A stretch of DNA of 64,000 nt from NCBI RefSeq assembly GCF_024055795.1, contig NZ_JAMXMY010000013.1, positions 1-64,000 on the forward strand, read 5' to 3'. Each line of letters opens with the position of its first letter. Position 1 is the first letter of the stretch. The position numbers were made by a program, and so were the translations under genes. Origin of the DNA: Actinoallomurus purpureus. Its GTDB lineage: Bacteria; Actinomycetota; Actinomycetes; Streptosporangiales; Streptosporangiaceae. Below, in pieces: positions 16,837-25,203 of the stretch. The notes under the pieces are model-generated. The model saw nothing but the letters and a program-made list of their open reading frames with translations. It was not told the origin of the DNA and made no database searches.

Positions 16837-17925
16837 GTGACCAAGATCGTCGAGGCGACCGCCTTCCTGGTCGACGTGGAAGTGGAGACCGAGCGCACCG
16901 ACGCGGTGCAGGCGTTCCTCAAGCAGGAGACCGTCTTCGTCGAGTTGACCACCGATGACGGAAACACGGGGCTCGGCTACTCCTACACGATCGGTACCGG
17001 CGGCAGCGCCGTGCTGGCGCTGCTGCGGGACCATCTCCTGCCTCGCCTGCCAGGGCAGGATGCTCGAGAGATCGAGTACCTCTGGCATGACCTGTTCGCC
17101 TCCACCCGGGCCACCACGGTGGGTGCGATCACCTCGCTGGCCCTGGCGGCGGTGGACACCGCGTTGTGGGATCTGAGGTGTACGCGGGCCGGTGAGCCGC
17201 TGTGGCGTGTGGCCGGCGGGTTCCGCCCGCGGGTGCCGCTGTACGACACCGAGGGCGGCTGGCTGCATCTGTCCACCGACGACCTCGTCACCGGTGCGCT
17301 CGCCTCCCAGGCCGCCGGCTGGTCGGGGATCAAGGTCAAGGTGGGCAAGCCCCGGATCGAGCAGGATGTCGAACGGCTGGGCGCGGTGCGCGACGCCGTC
17401 GGCCTCGGTCTGGACATCATGGTCGACGCCAACCAGTCGATGACGCGCGCCGAGGCGCGACGCCGTGCCGCCGCGTTCGAGCCGATCGGCCTGGCCTGGT
17501 TCGAGGAGCCGCTTCCGGCCGACGACGTCGAGGGACACGTCGCGCTCGCCCGTACGACCCCCATCCCGATCGCCGTCGGCGAGTCCCTCTACTCGCCGGC
17601 CCATTTCCGCGACTACCTCGCTCGCGGCGCGGCCTCCATCATCCAGGTCGACGTGGCCCGCATCGGCGGGATCACACCCTGGCTGAAGGTCGCCCACCTC
17701 GCGGAGACGTTCAACGTCGACGTCTGCCCGCACTTCCTGATGGAACTGCACGTCAGCCTCGTCGCCGCGGTGCCCAACGGGCGCTACGTCGAACACATCC
17801 CGCAGCTGCGCGCCATCACCCACGGCGAACTGCGCATTGAGAACGGCCACGCCATCGCCCCTGACACGCCGGGACTGGGCATCGCCTGGGACCGTGACGC
17901 GATGGCCGACAGGAGAACGGCATGA
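16837..17925 (+). CDS. Enolase-superfamily dehydratase (MR/MLE family), probable fuconate dehydratase
   Basis: A 362-residue mandelate-racemase-group enzyme. The catalytic K-x-K is at K166/K168 (GIKVKVG). Metal ligands are D197 (MVDANQ), E223 (WFEEPL) and E249 (VGESLY), with a general-base His near H299 (CPHF). These residues fit acid-sugar dehydratases. It is shorter than the better-known L-fuconate dehydratases (about 440 residues), so the substrate is assigned by context only. GTG 16837 has GAGGAG six bases upstream. Its stop overlaps the permease start (ATGA). Confidence 0.82.
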   Translation: MTKIVEATAFLVDVEVETERTDAVQAFLKQETVFVELTTDDGNTGLGYSYTIGTGGSAVLALLRDHLLPRLPGQDAREIEYLWHDLFASTRATTVGAITSLALAAVDTALWDLRCTRAGEPLWRVAGGFRPRVPLYDTEGGWLHLSTDDLVTGALASQAAGWSGIKVKVGKPRIEQDVERLGAVRDAVGLGLDIMVDANQSMTRAEARRRAAAFEPIGLAWFEEPLPADDVEGHVALARTTPIPIAVGESLYSPAHFRDYLARGAASIIQVDVARIGGITPWLKVAHLAETFNVDVCPHFLMELHVSLVAAVPNGRYVEHIPQLRAITHGELRIENGHAIAPDTPGLGIAWDRDAMADRRTA

Positions 17926-19007
17926 GCACATCGTCGACCCACGAGACCGACCGCCCGGACCCTCCGCCACCGGAACCGACGAGGTCCGCCGGCGCCGGCC
18001 GGCTGCCGGCAGGGACGTCTCAGCGGATCGGACTCCTGGTGGCGATCGCGGCCCTCGTGGTCCTCTTCGGTTCCGTTCAGAACTCGTTCTACAACCAGCA
18101 GTTCAGCGTCTTTCCGTTGCTGCAGGACGTCGCCATCTTCACCGTGGTCGGACTGTCTCAGATGGCCGCGTTGTCCATCGGTCACATGAACCTGGCGGTC
18201 GGACGCATGGCCGCCTTCTCCGCGATGTTCATGGGTCTGGCCTACCAGCGATGGCATCTGCCGTTGTACGCGGGACTGGCGGTCGGCCTGCTCGCCGGTG
18301 CCGCCATCGGCGCCCTGACCGGCTGGATCATCAGCACCACCGGAGTGAACTCGTTCGTGGTCACCCTGGCGATGGACTTCGCACTGCTGGGCCTGGTCTC
18401 CCTGGTCTACTCCCAGTTCACCACCGCCGCGGCGTTCACGACGAAGCCCGCCGGCATGGACGGCCTGCGCAATTACTCGCTGGCAGACGTCTGCGTGGGC
18501 TCTGTCTGCGGATCGCCCGCAGTGCCGCAGATCCTGCTGTTCACCATCGTGGCGATGCTTCTGATCGGCTACCTGTACGCCAGGAGCCGGACCGGTCGCG
18601 AACTTCTCCTGGTCGGTTCGAACATCACCGCGGCCCGGCTGTCGGGCATCCCGGCCGGGCGCCGGGTCATCTTCGCGCACGCGCTGTCCGGGACGCTCGC
18701 CGCCCTCGCGGGCTTCATGCTCGCCGCCACGAGCGGCTCGTTCACCGCCGGTATCGGTGCGGAGTTCATGATCCCCTCCTTCATCGGCCCGGTCCTCGGC
18801 GGCACCCTGCTCACCGGCGGTGGCGTCTCCGTGATCGGGACTCTGCTGGGCACCTCTCTCGTCCAAGTGATCCGCCAAGGGCTCACGACACTGGGAATCG
18901 GCCTGGAGAGCCTGAACATCTACCTCGGCGTGATCCTGCTGCTCGCGCTGTCCACCGACCGCATCAGGTCGGCGGTCGTCACGCGAAGGGCGGCGACATC
19001 CCGATGA
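17922..19007 (+). CDS. Sugar ABC permease, RbsC type (first)
   Basis: A 361-residue multi-pass permease of the BPD_transp_2 family. After a Pro-rich cytoplasmic N-terminus of about 35 residues come about ten hydrophobic segments, with the conserved SIGHMNLAVGRMAAFSAMF pattern. It overlaps the dehydratase upstream and the second permease downstream, both by ATGA. It pairs with the next gene to form a heterodimeric channel. Confidence 0.9.
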   Translation: MSTSSTHETDRPDPPPPEPTRSAGAGRLPAGTSQRIGLLVAIAALVVLFGSVQNSFYNQQFSVFPLLQDVAIFTVVGLSQMAALSIGHMNLAVGRMAAFSAMFMGLAYQRWHLPLYAGLAVGLLAGAAIGALTGWIISTTGVNSFVVTLAMDFALLGLVSLVYSQFTTAAAFTTKPAGMDGLRNYSLADVCVGSVCGSPAVPQILLFTIVAMLLIGYLYARSRTGRELLLVGSNITAARLSGIPAGRRVIFAHALSGTLAALAGFMLAATSGSFTAGIGAEFMIPSFIGPVLGGTLLTGGGVSVIGTLLGTSLVQVIRQGLTTLGIGLESLNIYLGVILLLALSTDRIRSAVVTRRAATSR

Positions 19008-20080
19008 GCGCCTCCGGGCCGAGCCGGGCCGGCCGATCCGTGCCCCTCACACGATTCACCCGCTCCACCGAGATGACCCTGCTCGTCGTGGCCGTGCTGG
19101 GATCCGCGGGTCTGGTGGCCGGTTCCCACGGCAGTCTGCTGCACGGCGACGCCATCCGCGGCGTTCTGACCTATCTCACCGTCCCCATCCTCATCGGGCT
19201 GGCACAGCTCGTGGTGCTGGCCGTCGGCCAGATGAACCTCTCGGTCGGCGCACTCGGAGGCTTCCTGGCAGTCGTCATCGCCGTGCTCATGGCCGACCAT
19301 GGTGTGCCCGCCCCGATCGCGATCCTGCTCGCGCTCGCCGCCGGCACGCTGATCGGTGCGGCCAACGGACTGCTGGTCGTGGCGACCCGGATCAACGGAT
19401 TCATCGTCACACTGGCGACGATGACGATCCTGGGCGGCCTGCAGTACCGGTTCGCCGGCACCCGCACGATCGACCTCGGTTCGTCCGGCCTCACCCGGTT
19501 CGGCGACATGGCAGTGCTGAGCATCCCGGTGATCTTCCTGCTCGCGCTGGTCATCGCCGGGCTACTGGCCTTCTTCCTGCGCCGAGTGGCCACCGGACGC
19601 CGAATGCTGGCCAGCGGAGGCAATCCTCTGGCCGCACGGCTGTCCGGTATCTCCAACGACCGTAGCCTCATCGTGGCGCACGCGCTGTCCGGGCTGATCA
19701 CCGGCATCGCGGCGATCGTCACCGTCGCTTCGGCTCCCGGAGTCAACAAGAGCATCGGGGGAGACTGGCTCCTGCCCAGCTTCGCCGCCCCCATCATCGG
19801 CGGAGCCGCACTGGCCGGCGGCTCGGTCTCCGTGCTCGGCGCCGTGCTCGCCGCGTTCATCGTCCGCCTCGTCGACGTCGCGCGGGCCCAGTACTCACTC
19901 GACCCGAGCTGGGTCAACTTCACCGTGGGGGCCATCGTCCTCGGCACCGTCATCATCGGTCAGGTCCGGCAAGCCAGGCAGGCCAGGACCCCTTCCGGAC
20001 GAGCAGGCGGCCACGGGGCGAAAGACACCGGTGACGCCGAATCGGGCAAGTACGCACCAACGGCCAGGAGCACATCGTGA
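19004..20080 (+). CDS. Sugar ABC permease, RbsC type (second)
   Basis: A 358-residue paralogue of the preceding permease, with the analogous VGQMNLSVGALGGF segment and about ten membrane spans. ATG 19004 overlaps the previous stop and the GTG of the ATPase gene overlaps its own stop. It has a hydrophilic C-terminal tail of about 30 residues rich in Arg and Gln. Confidence 0.9.
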   Translation: MSASGPSRAGRSVPLTRFTRSTEMTLLVVAVLGSAGLVAGSHGSLLHGDAIRGVLTYLTVPILIGLAQLVVLAVGQMNLSVGALGGFLAVVIAVLMADHGVPAPIAILLALAAGTLIGAANGLLVVATRINGFIVTLATMTILGGLQYRFAGTRTIDLGSSGLTRFGDMAVLSIPVIFLLALVIAGLLAFFLRRVATGRRMLASGGNPLAARLSGISNDRSLIVAHALSGLITGIAAIVTVASAPGVNKSIGGDWLLPSFAAPIIGGAALAGGSVSVLGAVLAAFIVRLVDVARAQYSLDPSWVNFTVGAIVLGTVIIGQVRQARQARTPSGRAGGHGAKDTGDAESGKYAPTARSTS

Positions 20081-21630
20081 CCGACATCGCGGCGGCCACC
20101 GCCACCCCACCGGCCCTCCTCGCGGACCGGCTCGTCAAAGACTTCCCCGGCGTCCGGGCACTGGACGGTGCCACGCTGCGCATGGAGGCCGGTTCGGTGC
20201 ACGCCTTGCTCGGCGAGAACGGCGCCGGGAAGTCGACCCTCATCAAAGTCGTGACCGGGCTGTACCGGCCGGATGGCGGCAGCCTTGTCGTGCAGGGGCA
20301 GCCGACTGCCCTCTCGTCCCCGCACGACGCGGTCCAGGCCGGGATCTCCGTGGTCCACCAGGAACGCAACGTGATCCCGGAGTTCTCCGTCGCCGAGAAC
20401 ATCACCCTGCGGCAGATCCCGGTGCGAGGCCGCCTGGTGGACCGTGACGAGATGCGCCGGCAGGCCCGCCGATGCCTGGACCTCCTCGACGTGGACCTGG
20501 ACGTCGACGCCCCGGTGAAGACGCTCTCGACGGCGCAGATCCAGTTGGTCGAGATCGCCAAGGCGCTCTCGACCGACAGCAGGGTGCTGTTGCTGGACGA
20601 GCCGACCTCGGCGCTCACCCTCCAGGAAACGGAACGGCTCCTGGAAGTCATCGGTCGCCTGCGGGATCAGGGCACCGCGATCCTGCTCGTCAGCCACAAA
20701 CTGGAGGAGGTCTTCGCGGTCTGCGACACCGTCACGGTGCTGCGCGACGGAGCCTCCGTACTGGAAGCGGAGCCGGTCGCCGCGTACACCAAGGATGAGA
20801 TCGTCGGCCTCATGGTGGGCCGCAGCCACACCAAGGATGCCTTCGCCCCCCGCACGGTCGACCCCGACGGCCCGCCGGCACTGGAACTGGACGCGATATC
20901 CACCGCGGCCGGCCACCGGAACATCTCTCTCGACGTACGCCGCGGGGAGATCGTTGGCCTCTACGGGCTCGTCGGCGCGGGGCGCACCGAACTGGCCAAA
21001 GCGTTGCTGGGCCTGGAGCGGGTGGTCTCCGGAACGATGCGGGTGCACGGTGAGCCGGCTCGCATCCGCGACGTGGGCCAGGCGCTGGGCCGCCACCGCA
21101 TCGGCTATGTGCCGGAGAACCGCAAAGAGGAAGGGCTCTTCCTCGACCAGCCACTGACGAGGAACATCGCCGTCACCGTGTGGGCCCGGATCCGCAGAGC
21201 CTTCGGGTACGTCCCGCCACAGCGCGAGCGGGACCTCGTGCGGGAGTACACCGAACGCCTCGGCATCCGGTCCGCCGGACCCCGCCAGCTCGCCGGCCAA
21301 CTCTCCGGCGGCAACCAGCAGAAGGTCAGCCTCGCCAAGTGGCTCGCCGCGAAGACCGAGATCCTCATCATCGACGAGCCCACCGTCGGCATCGACATCC
21401 GCACCAAGGCCGCCTTCCACCGGCTCATCTGGCAACTGGCCGCCGACGGGCTCGCCATCCTGCTGATCACCAGCGACCTCTCGGAGATGGTCACTCTGGC
21501 CGACCGCATCACGGTGATGCGCGACTTCCAGATCGCCGGTGGCGTACCCAACACCCATGACTACGAGCCGATGAGCCAAGCCGTCATCCGGCTCATCCAC
21601 GGTGCCGCTCCCGACACCGCGGTGGCATAG
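20077..21630 (+). CDS. Sugar ABC ATPase with two ABC domains, RbsA type
   Basis: A 517-residue tandem ATPase. The first domain has Walker A GENGAGKST (about 47-55), an LSTAQ-type signature and Walker B LLLDEPT. The second has the degenerate P-loop GLVGAGRTEL typical of RbsA-type proteins, the signature LSGGNQQKV and Walker B IIDEPT. GTG 20077 overlaps the permease stop. It energises the two RbsC-type permeases and ends the left-arm operon. Confidence 0.93.
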   Translation: MTDIAAATATPPALLADRLVKDFPGVRALDGATLRMEAGSVHALLGENGAGKSTLIKVVTGLYRPDGGSLVVQGQPTALSSPHDAVQAGISVVHQERNVIPEFSVAENITLRQIPVRGRLVDRDEMRRQARRCLDLLDVDLDVDAPVKTLSTAQIQLVEIAKALSTDSRVLLLDEPTSALTLQETERLLEVIGRLRDQGTAILLVSHKLEEVFAVCDTVTVLRDGASVLEAEPVAAYTKDEIVGLMVGRSHTKDAFAPRTVDPDGPPALELDAISTAAGHRNISLDVRRGEIVGLYGLVGAGRTELAKALLGLERVVSGTMRVHGEPARIRDVGQALGRHRIGYVPENRKEEGLFLDQPLTRNIAVTVWARIRRAFGYVPPQRERDLVREYTERLGIRSAGPRQLAGQLSGGNQQKVSLAKWLAAKTEILIIDEPTVGIDIRTKAAFHRLIWQLAADGLAILLITSDLSEMVTLADRITVMRDFQIAGGVPNTHDYEPMSQAVIRLIHGAAPDTAVA

Positions 21631-21701
21631 CGGCACCCCGACGAGGGGCGGCGACGAGCGGCACTGCGGCAAGCTCTGGGCGGCAGGGGACACCGCCGGG
21701 A

Positions 21702-22898
21702 TCAGGCGCGCGGACCGCTCGTCGCGCGCCGGGCCGGCCTTGTCGGCGCCACGAGTTCCTGTGCGGCGACGGCTGCCCCGCCGCGTGCCCATTCCTCGAA
21801 GGGAAGCGGCCGCACGATCAGCTCGCACTGCGCGGCCGCGCCGAACGCCTGTGCGGTGAACGCCTGGCGGATCCGCTCCTCGAACAGGTCGTACGAGGCG
21901 ACGCCCTCGCCGGAGATGATGATGCGCTCCGGCCCGATCAGGTTGGCGACCGCGGCGATGGCCAGGCCGAGAGTGTGACCCGCGCGGGCGAACACGGAGG
22001 TGACCGCCGGATCTCCGCCGTGGGCGAGCCCGACGGCCTCCGCGATGGACAGTCGCAGGTCGCCGGTGACCTGTCGTGTCTGCTCGACGATCGCCTGCGT
22101 GGAGGCGACGGCCTCCACGCAGCCGACGTTGCCGCAGGTGCAGATCCGGTCCGAACCGCCGATCGGCAGATGGCCGATCTCTCCCGAGACACCGTGAGTG
22201 CCGGTGACGACGTGGCCGTCGATGGACAGCCCGCAACCGATGCCCGTGCCGATCGTGACGAGGGCGAACGACGGCACGCCGGCGCCCGCGCCGAACCACT
22301 GCTCGGCGACGGTGAGCGCTCGGACGTCATTCTCGACGATCGTCGGCGTGCCGGTCGCGTCCTCGACGAGCTGGGCCAGCGGCACTCCGTGCCAGTTGAG
22401 AAACGGGGAGTGGTGCACCGCTCCGGTCTGCCGGTCGACGTCTCCGGATATCGCGACTCCCAGGCCGTGGATCTCGCCCGCCGGTGGTCCGGCCGCGGCG
22501 GTGAGCCGCTTGACCAGCTGGGCGATGGCGCGTACGACGCTGCCGACGTCGCGGGAGTCCAGCGCGGTGCGCCGGGTCGCGATCGGCGTGGCGGTCAGGT
22601 CGGTGCGCACACCGATGAGCTCGTCGGCGGTCACCTTGACGCCGAGGAAGCCGGCTCGCTCGGCGCGGACGGCGACGAGCGTGGCCGGCCGGCCGGTCGA
22701 GCGGTCGCCGGCGGGTCGCCCCTGCTCGACGATCCAGTCGTCGTCGAGCAGCGGCGCGGTGGCCTTGGTGACCGCGCCCGAGGACAGGCCGGTGCGGCGG
22801 CCGATCTCCGCCCTGGTGAGCGGGCCGTGGGCCAGCAGTGTTCGGAACACCAGCGCGGCGGCCGGGGCCTGGTTCGGGAGCTCCACGAGACCGATCAT
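21702..22898 (-). CDS. ROK-family transcriptional repressor
   Basis: A 398-residue protein with an N-terminal winged helix (LTRAEIGRRTGLSSGAVTKA at about 27-46) and a C-terminal ROK sugar-kinase-like domain. The ROK zinc motif CTCGNVGCVE is intact, and IGTGIGCGLSIDG and GVSGEIGHLPIGG match the ATP/sugar-site regions. ROK repressors typically sense free sugars. It converges on the importer operon and probably regulates part of the fucose island. Confidence 0.9.
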   Translation of the reverse strand: MIGLVELPNQAPAAALVFRTLLAHGPLTRAEIGRRTGLSSGAVTKATAPLLDDDWIVEQGRPAGDRSTGRPATLVAVRAERAGFLGVKVTADELIGVRTDLTATPIATRRTALDSRDVGSVVRAIAQLVKRLTAAAGPPAGEIHGLGVAISGDVDRQTGAVHHSPFLNWHGVPLAQLVEDATGTPTIVENDVRALTVAEQWFGAGAGVPSFALVTIGTGIGCGLSIDGHVVTGTHGVSGEIGHLPIGGSDRICTCGNVGCVEAVASTQAIVEQTRQVTGDLRLSIAEAVGLAHGGDPAVTSVFARAGHTLGLAIAAVANLIGPERIIISGEGVASYDLFEERIRQAFTAQAFGAAAQCELIVRPLPFEEWARGGAAVAAQELVAPTRPARRATSGPRA

Positions 22899-22909
22899 AG
22901 CCTTCCGGT

Positions 22910-22998
22910 GGAAGCTAACTCATGGGGCCAGGAGGGGTAACGCGTTCGCTCCACTCTCGTCATCCGCTGGAAACAATATATTGAAGGCGGAAGCAAAC
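22910..22998. promoter_or_regulatory. Repeated GGAAgC-AAC boxes and a CAATATATTG palindrome
   Basis: Related boxes GGAAGCTAAC (22910), GGAAACAATA (22969) and GGAAGCAAAC (22989) precede the ROK gene; the last two are 20 bp apart. A perfect palindrome CAATATATTG lies at 22974-22983. These AT-rich elements are candidate ROK operators or promoter elements. Confidence 0.35.
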
Positions 22999-23019
22999 TA
23001 CTCGGCGCGCCGTGCAGTG

Positions 23020-23727
23020 TCATTCCCGGTAGGCGCTCTTCAGGCGGGACCGCGACGTCTCCAGGTGGTCGCGCATGGCGGCCGCGGCCGCCTCCGGATC
23101 CCCTCGCTCGATGGCGGCGAGCACCGCCCGATGCTCGTCGACGGCGTGACCGGCGATTCCATGGCGGAAGAAGAGGCGGTAGCCGTGGGTGTGCGCGCGG
23201 AACCTGCGCAACGTGTCGGCGATGAGAGGACTGCGACTGGCCTGCGCGATCGCGTTGTGGAACGCGGCGTCCAGCTCCGCGAAGCCGCGGTAGGCCTGGT
23301 AGGTGTCGCCGCGCAGCGCCGGCGTCATCTGGTCGAGGGTGTGACGCATCTCGGCCACCTCGGCCGGGGTGGCGTGGTCGGCGGCGCGGGCGGCGGCCGC
23401 CGGTTCGAGCAGCAGGCGGACGTCGTACAGGTCGTCCAGTCCGGCCTGGTCGAGCAGGGAGGCGACGAGGTATCCGGCGTTCGGCCGGCGCACGACGAGC
23501 CCCTCTGACTCGCAGCGCGCGAGCGCCTCACGAACGGGCGTCTGGGACACCTCGAGCTGACGTGCCAGCCCGTCGATGGACAGCCGTGCCCCGGGCTCCA
23601 GGTCATGGTCCATCAGCAACGCCTTCAGAGACTGGAAGACCGACTCGCGGACGCTGACCTTGGCCGGTCCGGCCGTGCCCGCGTCGGCTCTGAATTCAGC
23701 GCCCCCGGATGGCACCGGCTCGCTCAT
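23020..23727 (-). CDS. GntR-family regulator, FCD subfamily (right arm)
   Basis: A 235-residue regulator with a winged helix (LARQLEVSQTPVREALARCE) followed by an FCD domain containing ELDAAFHNAIAQ and RFRAHTHGYRLFFRHG. ATG 23727 has GGGAGG upstream; an in-frame GTG at 23739 is weaker. It is divergent from the alpha-fucosidase operon and paralogous to the left-arm FCD regulator. The ATCGTAT-rich site at 23859 lies in the shared control region. Confidence 0.88.
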   Translation of the reverse strand: MSEPVPSGGAEFRADAGTAGPAKVSVRESVFQSLKALLMDHDLEPGARLSIDGLARQLEVSQTPVREALARCESEGLVVRRPNAGYLVASLLDQAGLDDLYDVRLLLEPAAAARAADHATPAEVAEMRHTLDQMTPALRGDTYQAYRGFAELDAAFHNAIAQASRSPLIADTLRRFRAHTHGYRLFFRHGIAGHAVDEHRAVLAAIERGDPEAAAAAMRDHLETSRSRLKSAYRE

Positions 23728-23820
23728 CGCACCTCCCACCTCGACGGTTTCGAGATCGGTGTAGGGCAGCGATTCGTCGGTGTGCCGGAGTTACCGCTGC
23801 GAAAAGTTTGTAACCAGGTG

Positions 23821-23850
23821 TTGACATGTGGCGGAACGGACCTGCATCCT
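23821..23850 (+). promoter_or_regulatory. Promoter TTGACA-18-CATCCT
   Basis: A consensus -35 TTGACA (23821-23826) is followed after 18 bp by the weak -10-like CATCCT (23845-23850), upstream of the fucosidase gene. The layout, with an ATCGTAT site just downstream, parallels the promoter at 15650. Confidence 0.45.
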
Positions 23851-23858
23851 CGGTTCAA

Positions 23859-23875
23859 ATCGTATCGTATCCGAT
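23859..23875. promoter_or_regulatory. Operator-like 17-bp pseudo-palindrome with overlapping ATCGTAT
   Basis: ATCGTATCGTATCCGAT has two overlapping ATCGTAT copies (23859 and 23864) and near-dyad symmetry ATCGnAT/ATnCGAT around a three-base centre. It is the probable repression site for a GntR/FCD protein. Confidence 0.5.
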
Positions 23876-23910
23876 TCGGGCTGCCCCCGCAGGACGCAGA
23901 GGATGACCTC

Positions 23911-25203
23911 GTGACTCTTCCGGACTGGTTCAGCAAAGCGGGCTTCGGGCTGTTCGTCCACTGGGACCACGCGAGCAGGCAGGGCCTCGAGATCGGGTGG
24001 CCCCTGGTCGGCAAGTCGATCCTGCCCGGACGAACGGAGCCGGAGGCCGACGTCACGGTCGCGCAGTACCAGTCGAGCGCGGCGGAGTTCGACCCCCGGC
24101 GCTGGGATCCGCACGCCGTCGCCCGGCTGGCCCGTGACGCGGGCGCCCGTTACGTCGTCTTCACGGTCCGCCATCACGCCGGCTACTCGATGTACCGCAC
24201 ACGGCACTCGGCGTTCTCCGTCGCGGCGTCACCGTACGGGCGTGACATCACCCGCGAGTTCTTCGACGCGTTGCGGGCCGAGGGCCTCCGCGTCGGCGTC
24301 TACTACTCCCTGCTCGACTGGAACCATCCGGACTATCCGGCGTTCACCGACGCCGACCGCCCCTATCCGTACGAGCGGTACCACCGGCCGTCGCCGGAGC
24401 AGTGGGCGCGGTACATCGACTACGTCAAGGGACAGCTGACCGAGCTGCTCACCGAATACGGGCCGATCGACCTGCTGTGGTTCGACGGCGAGTGGGAACG
24501 CACCGCCGAGGAGTGGCACGCCGCGGAACTCCGCGAGCTGATCAAGTCGCTACAGCCGAACGTGATCATCAACGACCGGCTGCCGGGCCAGGGCGACTAC
24601 GCCACCCCCGAGCAGGGCATGCCGCGCCGGCCGCCGGCCGGCCCGTGGGAGCTGTGCCTCACCATGAGCGAGAGCTGGGCGTACCGGCCCGACGACCTGG
24701 ACTACAAGAGCCCGCGGCTGCTCGCCGGTTACCTGAGCGAGGTCGTCTCCCGCGGCGGCAACCTCCTGCTCAACATCGGACCGCGAGGCGACGGGTCGCT
24801 CGTGCCCACCGAGGTCGCCACGCTCAAGGCCCTCGGCGCCTGGCTGGCCGGCCACGGCGAGAGCATCATCGGCGCCGGGCCGGCGCCCGAGCGCCTCGAC
24901 TTCCACGGTCCGGCCACCCAGCGGGGTGACCAGATCTACCTGCACCTGCTGCTCCGTCCACAGGACGACGTCCTCATCGTCCGCAACGTCCCCATCGGTT
25001 CGGTCACCGGCGTGCGCATGCTCGGCACCGAACAGCCGCTGCCGTACAGCGTGAACGAGGAGGTGCACAAGGCGAACGGCGCCGACGACGAACCGCTCGG
25101 CGAGCTGTTCATCACCGTGCCACCGCCGACCGGCGCGCTCATCGACGTCATCGCGATCGAACTGTCCACCTCTCCCAAGGACGAGTCACGTGCGAATCAC
25201 TAG
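23911..25203 (+). CDS. Alpha-L-fucosidase, GH29
   Basis: A 430-residue GH29 catalytic domain. The N-terminal FVHWDH (15-20) and RHHAGYSMY (87-95) motifs match the family, and the nucleophile is D192 in LLWFDGEWE. It has no signal peptide, so it probably acts in the cytoplasm on imported fucosylated oligosaccharides. GTG 23911 follows AGAGGATG at SD distance; the longer frame to 23605 crosses the promoter and operator. The last 14 bp overlap the start of the binding-protein gene, so the MalE-type importer is co-expressed. Confidence 0.9.
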   Translation: MTLPDWFSKAGFGLFVHWDHASRQGLEIGWPLVGKSILPGRTEPEADVTVAQYQSSAAEFDPRRWDPHAVARLARDAGARYVVFTVRHHAGYSMYRTRHSAFSVAASPYGRDITREFFDALRAEGLRVGVYYSLLDWNHPDYPAFTDADRPYPYERYHRPSPEQWARYIDYVKGQLTELLTEYGPIDLLWFDGEWERTAEEWHAAELRELIKSLQPNVIINDRLPGQGDYATPEQGMPRRPPAGPWELCLTMSESWAYRPDDLDYKSPRLLAGYLSEVVSRGGNLLLNIGPRGDGSLVPTEVATLKALGAWLAGHGESIIGAGPAPERLDFHGPATQRGDQIYLHLLLRPQDDVLIVRNVPIGSVTGVRMLGTEQPLPYSVNEEVHKANGADDEPLGELFITVPPPTGALIDVIAIELSTSPKDESRANH

